Of a DNA stretch of 64,000 nucleotides, positions 45,851 to 54,319 are shown in pieces. Where the stretch lies: NCBI RefSeq assembly GCF_014696065.1, contig NZ_JACJPL010000001.1:124001-188000 (forward strand). Reading direction: 5' to 3'. Under the pieces are notes generated by a model. That model did no database searches, had not been told where the DNA came from, and saw only the letters and a program-made list of their open reading frames with translations. The first letter of the stretch is position 1, and each line of letters opens with the position of its first letter. Source of the stretch: Leptolyngbya sp. FACHB-261 (GTDB lineage: Bacteria > Cyanobacteriota > Cyanobacteriia > FACHB-261). Both the position numbers and the translations under genes were made by a program.

Positions 45851-46303
45851 TGAGCCAAGAGTTCCCCAATTGTGAGTTGATGTAGGGTTTATCCAGGTTC
45901 AGCTATTAGATCTGTTCAGTGGTCTTCTAGAGACCAGGTTTAAACAGGTCAATCATGACCGCAAGACCAGCAAGGCTCGTTCGCAGTGTGCTTCATGATA
46001 GCGCTGGCCAGTCTGGAACTCTATAGAAGTTTGTCTTGCCCAATTGCAAGATTTTAAAACTCAGCTGAGCAGATCAGCGCGCTCTTGATCAGCGTAAGGC
46101 AAATAGCTGAGTAGGCAAGATCAATAGCTGAGTCGCTAACGCGTGATGAGCACAGAGCAGCAAAAAGATTGCAACATTACACACAGTGCTTTTGAGTTGC
46201 ATCGTTTGATTTCTGGATAACTTGTACGCAGCGAAATTTCTGATTTTCTAGATAGCCTGCGGCATAGCTATTGGTGATTCTTTGAGCTCCTGAATCTCGC
46301 TCT
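45851..46303. other. Intergenic stretch without a gene
   Basis: No gene in these 453 bp, which must contain the SPOR-FecR-kinase operon promoter. A short duplicated word, aatagctgagt, appears near 46105 and 46123. Nothing else is recognised. Confidence 0.5.
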
Positions 46304-47428
46304 CTAGTACAGCTCATATTTCATTAACTGGCAGGGCAAAGAGCCGTTGTACACTGCAAATCGCTGTGATGATTTCAGCCCAATCGATTGAGATAGTTCC
46401 TTGTTGCCACTCAGCACAAAAGCAGTCCAGCCCTTGAAGCGTTGTTTCAGAACGTCGCCTAAAAGTTTGTAGAATCCCGCCAGGTTGCTATCTCGTCCCA
46501 ACCGTTCCCCATAAGGTGGATTGCAGAACAGAACGCCGCTGTTTGCAGGGGCTACAACTTCGGCAAGGTCTATCTGTGAGAACCAGACGTGATCTGAGAC
46601 CCCGCACTTTTCGGCATTGGTGATCGCCTGATCGATTACGGCTTCATCACCGTCACTTCCCCAAATGGGCGCGGGAAGGGTATCTCGTTGGTTGGCCTCC
46701 GCTTCTTGGATTAGTTGTTCTAAAAGGGACGAGTCAAAGCCGGGCCAAGTTTCAAATCCAAAGCGCTCTCGAAACAGTCCTGGTGCGATGTTAAGTGCCT
46801 TTAAGCTGGCCTCTAGAGGTAAGGTACCAGAACCACAGAGCGGATCGTAAAACATCTGCTCTGGTTGCCAACCCGAAAGTTGGATGAGAGCAGCCGCTAA
46901 AGACTCTTTCAGAGGAGCTGCACCAACAGCAGGACGGTAGCCTCGACGGTGCAAACTGTTGCCAGAACTGTCGAGGCTGACGGTACAAAGATCGCGATCA
47001 ATATGAACATTGATCTGCACGTCTGGTTCTTGAGTCTCTACATCTGAACGCTCGCCAAAGTTTTCCTGCTGCTGGTCAACAATTGCATTTTTGACTTGGA
47101 GCGCTGTGAAATGAGTGTGGTTGAGCTGCTCATTTTTGCCGGTGGCATTCACTGCCAAGGTTAGGTCTGGTGTCAGGTATTTTGACCAATCAAGGGTCTG
47201 GATACCGCGATAGAGATCCTTGGCATCGTGGCAAGGAAACTCGTGCAGCTTCATTAGAATTCGGAACGGCAGCCTAGCCCACAAGTTGACGCGATAGAGC
47301 AGGGTGAGATCACCCTCAAAGGCAGCTCCACAAAAGCCTGGTTCTACAGAATGAGCGCCCAGTTGCTCTAATTCCTGAGCCGCGAGCGCTTCTAATCCCC
47401 GAGCAACCGTTGCAAAATACTGACCCAT
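46304..47428 (-). CDS. THUMP-domain RNA (guanine-N2) methyltransferase
   Basis: The 374-residue protein has an N-terminal ferredoxin-like/THUMP region (about 1-155) and a SAM-dependent methyltransferase domain with DPLCGSGTLPLEA (motif I, near residue 197) and the catalytic N303-P-P-Y306 in LFCNPPYGERLG. This layout is the RlmL/YpsC-type 23S rRNA m2G methyltransferase family. The short length lacks the RlmK half of the E. coli RlmKL fusion. No operon partners. Confidence 0.9.
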   Translation of the reverse strand: MGQYFATVARGLEALAAQELEQLGAHSVEPGFCGAAFEGDLTLLYRVNLWARLPFRILMKLHEFPCHDAKDLYRGIQTLDWSKYLTPDLTLAVNATGKNEQLNHTHFTALQVKNAIVDQQQENFGERSDVETQEPDVQINVHIDRDLCTVSLDSSGNSLHRRGYRPAVGAAPLKESLAAALIQLSGWQPEQMFYDPLCGSGTLPLEASLKALNIAPGLFRERFGFETWPGFDSSLLEQLIQEAEANQRDTLPAPIWGSDGDEAVIDQAITNAEKCGVSDHVWFSQIDLAEVVAPANSGVLFCNPPYGERLGRDSNLAGFYKLLGDVLKQRFKGWTAFVLSGNKELSQSIGLKSSQRFAVYNGSLPCQLMKYELY

Positions 47429-47569
47429 ATCTGAAGTGTACTGTCCTCGGTGAGTGATGAATCGGCATAAAGGTGCAGTTGAGTGGATCTAAGCCAGCTT
47501 CGCATCTGCGTTAGGGGCATTCGGCAGTTCGCTCAGCCGAATTTCTAGATATGAAGTACATATAGCGTT

Positions 47570-47655
47570 ATTTATTCTAAATAGCCAACCAAATATAGTT
47601 TTCAAGCTCAGATTTAGCTTGTTGGCAAAAGATAGGACTGCAAGTTTTTACGCTT
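47570..47655 (-). pseudogene. Relic of a second Uma2 gene (C-terminal fragment)
   Basis: About 80 bp are roughly 85% identical to the 3' end of the Uma2-like gene at 48275, with the same orientation. Translated on the minus strand in the matching frame it reads LSFANKLNLSLKTIFGWLF, equivalent to SFANELNLNLETVFGWFLE in the larger copy. No start or other part remains. It implies that a second copy once stood here before decay. Confidence 0.8.
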
Positions 47656-48167
47656 CAATAGCTGCCGTCATCCTTAACTTCCCAATGCAAAAGCCTGGGT
47701 AGTTGTGTTACATCCAAGGCATAATTTCCAGTCCACAGGACAATCTCTAACAACAGTAGATTTTGAATCCAGGGCAACTCATCACCGAGATTCAGCCAGG
47801 TTAAGCCCTCATATAGCTGCCAAACGCGGTAAGGCAGGTATATGTATGGCACCATGACGAACACGACGGAGCGAAACTGACGAAGCGATAGACTTTCGCA
47901 GAGAATTTGCAGCACCAGCAGCACGAAGTACGACACCAGCACCAGCGCTACGCTGGAATAGCCTTGCCAAATGCTCCAAACAAGCCCCACTAGTGGCAAT
48001 CCTATTCCCCCAATTTGCATAGTCAAGAACCAGACTTTGAACCAGTCTGGTAAGGGTTGCGGCAGGTCATAAGGTTTGGCATTTCTCCAGGTCCAACCTA
48101 CTACTACTAGAAATAACGTAGCAGTCACAACAAAAAGGATGTTTTCGTAGAGAAGATTGAGAGGCAT
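47655..48167 (-). CDS. Polytopic membrane protein of unknown function
   Basis: The 170-residue protein has about four to five strongly hydrophobic helices (8-24, 43-65, 70-90, 98-118, 132-152) and few polar groups. I do not recognise the family, though similar small proteins occur in cyanobacteria. It lies between two Uma2 relics that share sequence, so the duplicated ends may have flanked it. The ATG is at 48167. Confidence 0.6.
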   Translation of the reverse strand: MPLNLLYENILFVVTATLFLVVVGWTWRNAKPYDLPQPLPDWFKVWFLTMQIGGIGLPLVGLVWSIWQGYSSVALVLVSYFVLLVLQILCESLSLRQFRSVVFVMVPYIYLPYRVWQLYEGLTWLNLGDELPWIQNLLLLEIVLWTGNYALDVTQLPRLLHWEVKDDGSY

Positions 48168-48274
48168 TGTACAGGAGAATGAATTTTCTCCTCATTCTAC
48201 ATATTTTGCAGCGATGGGAATGATCGCTGTACCCTTTCAGCCGAGTTTTCGGATGTGCAGCACGTATAATGCTT

Positions 48275-48727
48275 TTATTCTAAAAACCAACCAAATACAG
48301 TTTCCAAGTTCAGATTTAGCTCGTTGGCAAAGGAAGGAACTGGAAGTTTTTGCCCTGGCTCGTCAAATACTTCTGGTTGCTGCTTGGGAAGATAAACGAA
48401 CACAGTTTGCTCATTTGGATCAATCAGCCAACCCATCTGAGTTCCATAGTTGAGACAGTGCAAGATATTCTTAGTTACTTTTGTTTGACTCTGGTCGAGT
48501 GACAAAATCTCGATGGTCCAGTCAGGAGTAATTAAAAAGGTATTGGCAATCTCGCCGTTGGTATCCCGTGGAATTCTAGCCCAAGTAAACACAGATATAT
48601 CTGGAACGGTTGATCGTCCGCCAAAAGTGCAACGCAGCCCTGAAAATGCCCGTGCAATCTGTTTAGGTTTAAGGATTACATTAATGGCAGTAGAGAACTC
48701 AGTCCGAATTGTGCTGTGCTTACCCAT
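48275..48727 (-). pseudogene. 5'-truncated Uma2 (DUF820) family nuclease gene
   Basis: The 150 residues match the C-terminal three quarters of Uma2 proteins, which have a PD-(D/E)xK restriction-like fold: VPDISVFTWARIP, then DWTIEILSLDQSQTKVTKNILHCLNYGTQMGWLIDPNEQTVFVY. The usual N-terminus of about 40 residues is missing. A TGA stop sits directly before the Met at 48727, and no family N-terminus is found upstream. The nuclease core remains partly intact, but I judge the gene inactive. Uma2 families are abundant in cyanobacteria. Confidence 0.65.
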
Positions 48728-48849
48728 TCACTTTATGGTGGTAGCCACGTGCAGATGAGCGTAGCAAAGCCTTGTTGCCTAAGCAAGTTCTTTCGCTCGT
48801 AGTGACTGCCTAGTTAGGGTACTTCTTATTCTTCTTGAGCTGTACTTGA

Positions 48850-50379
48850 TCAACTGCTTTGCTGCTCTTCCGGCAAGGCTTGGGGCAAAGCTGGAAGCAA
48901 TAATTCCTTCCAGCTGATAGCTGGGAGTGGAACCTCAGCCATACGAAGCTCGAAATCCAAAAGTGATGTCCGACCAGGCAGATTCTCCACCGCTTCGGAG
49001 ACGAGTTCGCGGGCCTGCTCCTCATGTCCCTCACGGCGGTGCATCTCCGCAGAGAAGAGAGTTAACGCCACTTCCAACGTAGCCCCCACTTCCAATCCGT
49101 TTTTGGTGTAGCGCTGCTTGAAGTAGTCGCAACGCAACGTCTCAAACTCTTCAAGCGTCCACTCCGGCTTGTTATCTCTGAGCACGTGGAACAGCATACT
49201 CTCGATAGAGGGGGAAGCGAAGTCCCCAATATACTTGTCGAAAAATTGTTTGTAGTCGGGTTGATGATACGTAGGTGAAAAGTAGTGATGAAAGAGAAAA
49301 TAGAGGGTTAGCAGAGGTAGGCGCTGCTCAGCTCTGGCAAGACTTGGCACCAACGTTTCGACTTTCTTGACTAAGGGTCGAACGTCAATAGGCACTACTG
49401 TGGTGAAAGGTTTACTGGTCAGGGTAGGGGTGACCTCTTGTAAAAAGCCGCCGAGATAACGACGTGCACTTTTATGGTCGTAGCTCGAACTCCGATTACC
49501 CCAGACCGTGAATGCCAGCGGCGCCCGAAAAGTGTTGGGCAGCTCTTTACGATAGTCAAGCGTTTCGCGCTCGCATTTTGGCGCACGAGCAACGAACTCA
49601 CTGATGATGTGTCGTGCGATGCGGGCTAGGCCGTGAAACGTAAGAGTCGGCTTGCCCTCGACCCGAACGGTATCGACCTTTGATGGAACACCTGTGATAT
49701 AACGTGGCAGTTCCAGAAGCCTATGCACATATTTGGAGCGGAACACGTAAGCCTGCTCTAAGGCTTTGGGCAAGTCACTACGGCGCACAGGTGAGGGCTC
49801 TCCAACAGCCTCTTCGCGAAAGAACGAAGGACTCAAATGCTCCAATGCGAACTCGCGATACCGCCTTGCTAATGCGAGATGTTCATGGGCGAGTAACACG
49901 TTGCGAACGTCTGCAGCGACGTCGGTACTAGCTCTGTCGAGTACTCTGTCAAGCGCAACACGTTTGCGCTGCTCGAAATCCTCCCAGGTCGGAGTGAAAG
50001 CGTCGAAGTCTTGACCGAGCGACTCAATGGAGGCCACGAGCAGCGCATAAGCAAGGTCTAAATCGTCAGCGATGCGATGTAAGCCATTAACATAACGGCG
50101 CACAGCGCGCATGACTGCTTTATAGGTGTGGCGATCCAGACTGACAAGGTCGCTGACGAACTTCAGCAAGCGTGCTCCGTCACTGTCTTGAGGCTCAATA
50201 CGTGGCTCGAAGACACGAGCGACGTACATCTTGGGTGGATGTGGCACTCCTAAAGCGGCGTGTTGATCACGCGTTAATCGGCGTGTCCGCTCAAGATCGG
50301 ACGTACAAGTGATGTTTAGGGCAAACGCAGCGACAGCGGCGAAATCTTGAACCAAGTAGTCAGCACCAACGCTGATCAA
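48850..50379 (-). CDS. HEPN-like protein (main part), downstream of an apparent frameshift
   Basis: The frame encodes 509 residues from a TTG at 50379. R214-x4-H219 (RSKYVH) is the HEPN R-x4-6-H motif, placed after a long helical region as in Apea-like HEPN proteins, and may be an RNase active site. The rest is mostly helical with no membrane segment. The protein begins without a proper N-terminus, and the preceding gene ends four bases into it. Adding one T to the five-T run at 50380-50384 fuses the two frames as GTKSF-LISVGADYLVQDF. I judge this an originally single protein of about 630 residues. Confidence 0.7.
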   Translation of the reverse strand: MISVGADYLVQDFAAVAAFALNITCTSDLERTRRLTRDQHAALGVPHPPKMYVARVFEPRIEPQDSDGARLLKFVSDLVSLDRHTYKAVMRAVRRYVNGLHRIADDLDLAYALLVASIESLGQDFDAFTPTWEDFEQRKRVALDRVLDRASTDVAADVRNVLLAHEHLALARRYREFALEHLSPSFFREEAVGEPSPVRRSDLPKALEQAYVFRSKYVHRLLELPRYITGVPSKVDTVRVEGKPTLTFHGLARIARHIISEFVARAPKCERETLDYRKELPNTFRAPLAFTVWGNRSSSYDHKSARRYLGGFLQEVTPTLTSKPFTTVVPIDVRPLVKKVETLVPSLARAEQRLPLLTLYFLFHHYFSPTYHQPDYKQFFDKYIGDFASPSIESMLFHVLRDNKPEWTLEEFETLRCDYFKQRYTKNGLEVGATLEVALTLFSAEMHRREGHEEQARELVSEAVENLPGRTSLLDFELRMAEVPLPAISWKELLLPALPQALPEEQQSS

Positions 50380-50738
50380 AAACTCTTGGTGCCATCAGGG
50401 CGAATCGCTTCCAGTTTCTCCTCTACCTCATAAAGCCACGGAAATACTTCGCCGGAAGGCTGCAAGATAGTTGTTGACATCAATGACCCAGCAGACGTCT
50501 CAAATGATGTCGGTAAGAGCGTTCCTCCATCAGACGTTTCAACCATGTGTTGTGACGGCGCATAGTTTCTATAGAGAACTGCACGATGACGCGTCACGTG
50601 GAGATTGTTGCTCGTGAAAAACTTGCCGGTGATGATCTGGAGCATAATACGCTTTAGTCGGATTGCACGACTTCTGGCTACCCGCTCAGAAAAGCGCTTC
50701 GCCTTCTTGTAAACGTCCCGTGCCCGTGCAGCAAACAC
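50376..50738 (-). CDS. N-terminal part of the split HEPN-like protein
   Basis: From a GTG at 50738 this encodes 120 residues, ending LEAIRPDGTKSF. It reads as a basic N-terminal helical region (about 1-36), then a beta-rich part, with no family of its own. Its stop overlaps the next gene's TTG in a TTGA junction. The two products are probably the two pieces of one gene. A genuine small upstream gene, programmed frameshift or sequencing error remain possible. Confidence 0.6.
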   Translation of the reverse strand: MFAARARDVYKKAKRFSERVARSRAIRLKRIMLQIITGKFFTSNNLHVTRHRAVLYRNYAPSQHMVETSDGGTLLPTSFETSAGSLMSTTILQPSGEVFPWLYEVEEKLEAIRPDGTKSF

Positions 50739-51021
50739 AGCACTACAACAATGTACCCAATTTGAATTCTCCGTATATTACCCTCAGTAAAGTGGATGGG
50801 TTAAAGGTTTCAGCATATCTCTAGGCGAAAGGCTAGGAGTGTAAAGAGACAGCTTTCTTCTACCTGTTAAGGAAGCGGCAAGCTAGACGGCAACCCCTAG
50901 TAAAAAGAACCATAATCGAGCAGGCTTCTCTAAAAAGGTGCATACCGGTAGGAGCCTGCTAGTTTCAGGGCTACGGGAGCACGGATAGAACAGCTACTTT
51001 GCAGTCACAACGACTGGACTA

Positions 51022-51170
51022 ACTGACGTAGGGACAGAAGGAGTTGACGTTACTTCCACACTTGCTGTCGTAAGGACACAAACTTATGTCCTTACTCCCG
51101 AACTTGTTGACGTTACTCCCAAACTTGTTGTCCTTACTTACGAACTTGTGGAAGTAACGTCAGCGGAAAT
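51022..51170. repeat. Array of about 21-bp degenerate repeats with inverted ends
   Basis: About six to seven units of roughly 21 bp follow one another, for example ttgacgttactcccaaactt (51107-51126). They alternate between a gacgttact core and a gtccttact core and share an aacttg tail. A perfect 16-bp inverted pair (tgacgttacttccaca at 51045-51060, tgtggaagtaacgtca at 51147-51162) brackets most of it, and a 9-bp inverted pair gtaaggaca / tgtccttac lies inside (51070-51095). A plus frame stays open through it but has no start codon. Confidence 0.8.
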
Positions 51171-51345
51171 TTTAGTTGATCTTTAATTTTGTTTACCTTT
51201 GTCATGGAGATTAGGTCAGGCTCTTGCTCCACTCGCCTCAGAAAATCCACTGAACTCTGATGCAAGTTTTCATTTGCTCACAAATTACGCTTGCCAAACC
51301 CTGAGCTTTGCCCTATTGTTTCTGTTCAGTCCAGTCTTGAAGCGC

Positions 51346-51538
51346 CGCCGAGGGTTGTTAGCGTCAACCCTGGGCGACTGACCTCTAGGTTGGTGTTTGC
51401 CAACCCAAAGGCTACGACGGAGTTTAGCACTGCGTCGCGGTTCACCCCATTCAAGCGGGTCAGGTGGGGACCTAAGAGAGGGAGCGAAGGGGCAATCTTC
51501 ACTGGTTGCCCCTCAAAACCTATTGAGGATTTCCCTCC
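51346..51538 (+). promoter_or_regulatory. Structured leader RNA of the small gene (candidate riboregulator)
   Basis: Five stems are readable in under 200 nt: cgcc-agggttg / caaccct-ggcg (51346-51376), ggttgg / ccaacc (51388-51405), cgacg / cgtcg (51415-51437), ggt-cccc / gggg-acc (about 51439-51472) and aggggcaa / ttgcccct (51488-51513). The last stem competes with cctcaa / ttgagg (51511-51528), whose second arm includes the ribosome site. Mutually exclusive stems at a ribosome site are typical of riboswitches and attenuators. No known family fits securely. Confidence 0.55.
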
Positions 51539-51760
51539 ATGACTCAACTGTCTACTCCCGCATTTAGCGACAGCGATCTAAATATTCTGAAGGTCTTAAT
51601 GCAGCGCTATAGCCTGTCTACCCTCGTCGCGGCTCTGAGTCGGATTTGCTTCTGGCAAGCAGAGCAAGCCGCAAGCCAACAACAAAACCGAGAAACCATC
51701 CGCGAATGGCGCGAGGATGCCAGCATCTTGAACAAAACCGTCGTTCAGCTCAATCACTAA
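51539..51760 (+). CDS. Small protein of unknown function
   Basis: The 73-residue product reads as mostly helical (SDLNILKVLMQRYSLSTLVAALSRICFWQAEQAASQQQ) followed by TIREWREDASILNKTVVQLNH. It is soluble and carries a single Cys. Tryptophans are placed periodically. I do not recognise a family. GAGGA precedes the ATG by about ten bases but can be hidden in a hairpin. A strong terminator follows directly, so this is a compact single-gene unit. Confidence 0.6.
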   Translation: MTQLSTPAFSDSDLNILKVLMQRYSLSTLVAALSRICFWQAEQAASQQQNRETIREWREDASILNKTVVQLNH

Positions 51761-51777
51761 CCACAGAAACTACAACA

Positions 51778-51833
51778 AGCCCCCCAACCTCCGATCATGA
51801 GCTTCGCTCAGAACAATCGGGAGCCAGGGGGCT
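51778..51833. terminator. Long hairpin between small gene and DUF3386
   Basis: agccccc (51778) pairs with gggggct (ending 51833), ccgat with atcgg, and an inner tgagc-ttc-gctca hairpin caps the stem. This long interrupted stem lies between two convergent genes and can terminate both. Confidence 0.75.
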
Positions 51834-51873
51834 AGATCCACAACTTAAACCAGGACTTTAGAGAACCAGAATT

Positions 51874-52536
51874 TTAGAGCAACTGCAAGTTCGAGAAATT
51901 GAACTCCGTGGTGCTCTGGTTGCCCTTCTCATTCACATTGATAATTTGCTGCTTCATCAAGTAGTACTCGCCCACCTTCTCGTAGGCTTCCTCAAACTTC
52001 ATCTGGCGGACAATATCATGCGTTTTCGGATTGCGGAAAACAGCCGTATATTCCTTAGAAATATAGCCTTCGCCCGTATCCTGAGACGCCAGGTGATTGA
52101 TCACGAAAGCCATCGGCCCCATGACCCGACTCACCATCGAAATCTCCTTGCCCCGAACCTTATAGTTAGAGCCCATCGCATCACCCGACACCAGAATCTC
52201 AACCGCTCCAGTATTGTCGGTCTCGCCTAGATTAAAGCTGTTCTTGCCATGCGCCACATCAAAGACATTGCGCTTACGGTGCGTGACAATATCGCGTAGT
52301 TGCGTGTAAACCGACTCCTGGACTTTCTCGTCCTCAAAGCCGCTCACTTCCACGCTGTAATTGGCGTTGATTTGCACCTGGCCCCGATACACCTCATCGC
52401 CCTGCTTAACTTCAATATCAGCGCGATAGCCAGGGAAATCTTGGTCCCAAGTGTAGCGATTTTCGTAGGCTGCGCGGAACAGCTCACGAGCACTTGTTGG
52501 TTCTGTGGTCTCTGTGGTCAGAGTTGACTCGGTCAA
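51874..52536 (-). CDS. DUF3386 family protein (cytosolic paralogue)
   Basis: The 220 residues form a beta-rich DUF3386 protein (SARELFRAAYENRYTWDQDFPGYRADIEV; MSRVMGPMAFVINHLASQDTGEGY; YEKVGEYYLMKQQI). This family is essentially cyanobacterial/plastid and of unknown function. It has no signal peptide, unlike its paralogue at 56291. Its start overlaps the stop of the AAA ATPase upstream by 4 bp, so they form an operon. Confidence 0.85.
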   Translation of the reverse strand: MTESTLTTETTEPTSARELFRAAYENRYTWDQDFPGYRADIEVKQGDEVYRGQVQINANYSVEVSGFEDEKVQESVYTQLRDIVTHRKRNVFDVAHGKNSFNLGETDNTGAVEILVSGDAMGSNYKVRGKEISMVSRVMGPMAFVINHLASQDTGEGYISKEYTAVFRNPKTHDIVRQMKFEEAYEKVGEYYLMKQQIINVNEKGNQSTTEFNFSNLQLL

Positions 52537-53879
52537 GGGGAGCTCTCCTGTTGCTGTCTTGCTTTTACTAGTTTACGAATTCTGGCTGGATAACCCGGTT
52601 TTTGAACCTCTCGCGCCAAGACCCGGAGCAGATGAGCCTTGCTCAGAGGTTGGCCTTCCCCCGCCGCTAGCAATGCCGCCTCATGCCCAAACCTGCGAAT
52701 CATGCCCCCTGACAACGGCAGCTGGGCCAGAAATTGCACAAACTCCGGGTCGCAGATTACGGCCCCCCCCTGCTGCCAAAGTTGCTGTCTCTGTAGAAGC
52801 GTGGGTTGGGCAAAGCTGATCGTGTAGTTCATCGACTGCCGCCAAGCCAAGGACAGACTCGCCAACGAGTGCACACTAAAAATGACCAGTCCCGGACCCA
52901 AGCTCGCTGCCCAGTTTGCTCCCAGCGGCTCCGTCAAATCAACCAGCTTAGAATCTCCTTTCCACAACCGCACCACAGAACCAAGCGCAGGTCGCTGAAG
53001 ATCGCTCAGCGTATGGCACACCACCAGCGGCAATTGCAGATCTGTGGCCAGAACACCTGCGGCCAAAGTCTTGCCCGTACCGCTTGGGCCAACAAACAAC
53101 GCCAAAGTTGGACCTGGCTCGCCAAGCTTAAGGGCACCCCGGACCCGCAGACAAATTTCCCGCAACTGGTCTTGAGTGCTGGTTGCAACCACCAGTTGGC
53201 TCCAACTCAAGGTCGGTGGCGGATCCAGCAAGGTCTGACCCAGCAACAGATCAGCAGCGGTGCGACTCAAGCGCAACGGCGAAACCAACAGTGAACTAGC
53301 CTCGCCAACCTCTATTAGACCCTCACGCAGCAAAGGCGAGGCACCACTGAGCAAGGCCCGTCCCTGCCGCCACTCCTCCTCAGAGCGACAGAACAACCGC
53401 AAGGCCAGATCTACCAGCGGTTGAGCACAAGTTTCATTTTGGAGATAGCTATAGAGGCGTTCATAACGGCGACTAAACTCTGGCGCCAGACACAGCAACG
53501 CCAGATTCTTCTCAAACACACTCAGTTTCAGCCGGTCCCGCAACTCTGGCAGCGCCAAGGCAATACCACGGCTACGACTCAGGCTGATCCGCTTATCCAG
53601 TAGGGTTTGAAATGTTTCTGACTCAACTTTCTTAGGCGTAGACTTGCGCAGGGGCAAGCCCTCTAAGTTGGCTCCATCGCCGCCCCGCTCTGCTGCCTCT
53701 GGGACCAAGATTAGTCCCTGCCACCAATGACTGCTGACTTTATCGGCACGGCCACGGGCAACTCGATCTACATTGCCAGTTTCCTTGCGTTGCCGAGCCA
53801 CAGCCGCCATTAAGAGCCTATCCAGCCAGCCCAGTTCGGCTTTGAGGTACGCCCAGTTGTCCGAAAACGGCTCAATCAA
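52533..53879 (-). CDS. AAA-family ATPase
   Basis: The 448-residue ATPase has an N-terminal helical domain (NWAYLKAELGWLDRLLMAAVARQRKETG), a linker, and a C-terminal AAA core with Walker A GPSGTGKT at 264-271. The Walker B region is weak; LVIFSVHSL may replace the usual DE. That absence could mean low hydrolysis. The N-terminal pattern resembles AAA ATPases of cyanobacterial contractile-injection loci, but no such genes are nearby. It is translationally coupled to DUF3386. Confidence 0.7.
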   Translation of the reverse strand: MIEPFSDNWAYLKAELGWLDRLLMAAVARQRKETGNVDRVARGRADKVSSHWWQGLILVPEAAERGGDGANLEGLPLRKSTPKKVESETFQTLLDKRISLSRSRGIALALPELRDRLKLSVFEKNLALLCLAPEFSRRYERLYSYLQNETCAQPLVDLALRLFCRSEEEWRQGRALLSGASPLLREGLIEVGEASSLLVSPLRLSRTAADLLLGQTLLDPPPTLSWSQLVVATSTQDQLREICLRVRGALKLGEPGPTLALFVGPSGTGKTLAAGVLATDLQLPLVVCHTLSDLQRPALGSVVRLWKGDSKLVDLTEPLGANWAASLGPGLVIFSVHSLASLSLAWRQSMNYTISFAQPTLLQRQQLWQQGGAVICDPEFVQFLAQLPLSGGMIRRFGHEAALLAAGEGQPLSKAHLLRVLAREVQKPGYPARIRKLVKARQQQESSP

Positions 53880-53983
53880 GTGTAAGAGAAGCTTATAGGA
53901 AGAAACAGAAACGAAGTTCTGACCTTATCCTAGCGCTCCGATCCCCGTAGCTTGAGTGACCAAAGGCACGACTACTCGCGGAG

Positions 53984-54319
53984 CTAATGATTACGCACTG
54001 CACCGATGACCTTTTCCAGCTCCCGCGCCCTAGCAATATCCTCTTCAACTAGATCCAAACCCTGATCGATTAGCTTTGGCAGCCCATCGTGCCGCAAGCT
54101 GTAGTAAGCATGATGCCCCTCCCGACGCACCTTAACCAATCCACTGTTCTTAAGCACAGAGAGTTGCTGAGAGACATAGGATTGGCTGAGTTCCAAGCTG
54201 GAGTGCAGCTCGGTTACGTCACGCTCAGCAGTTGCCAGCGCTTGCACAATCCGGATCCGGTTGGGGTGGGATAAGGCAGAAAACAGATCGGCCAGATTCT
54301 CAAGAACACGGCTCGGCAT
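53984..54319 (-). CDS. ArsR-family transcriptional repressor
   Basis: The 111-residue winged-helix protein has the ArsR recognition region ELSQSYVSQQLSVLKNSGLVKVRREGHHAYYSL (about 45-75). The usual metal ligands CxC of ArsR/SmtB are absent from the alpha-3 helix; only His residues remain nearby (HH in EGHHAYY). It may respond to a different metal, haem or a redox state. It is divergent from hemH, whose promoter is the obvious target. Confidence 0.85.
   Translation of the reverse strand: MPSRVLENLADLFSALSHPNRIRIVQALATAERDVTELHSSLELSQSYVSQQLSVLKNSGLVKVRREGHHAYYSLRHDGLPKLIDQGLDLVEEDIARARELEKVIGAVRNH

Larger units (their letters stand above)
50739..51538. other. Regulatory-looking 800 bp gap
   Basis: No ordinary gene. 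The gap contains an 8-bp hairpin agcaggct / agcctgct (50920-50961), the 21-bp repeat array at 51022-51170 and the structured leader of the following small gene (51346-51538), each listed separately. It separates the leftward HEPN genes from the rightward small gene. Confidence 0.7.

Noticed and set aside
48157-48453. Plus-strand open frame over the Uma2 gene
   Set aside because: It is antisense to the Uma2 relic and to the start of the membrane protein and has no known domain.
50989-51186. Open frame through the 21-bp repeats translating to repeated VDVT/ELV segments
   Set aside because: No in-frame ATG, GTG or TTG near its start; the nucleotide periodicity and inverted pairs explain it better.
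51346-51538. Glutamine riboswitch (glnA / downstream-peptide motif) for the structured leader
   Set aside because: A GGTTCACCCC segment is suggestive, but the conserved GACGGAAGTAGG and the 3' CGAAGGAACG block are absent.
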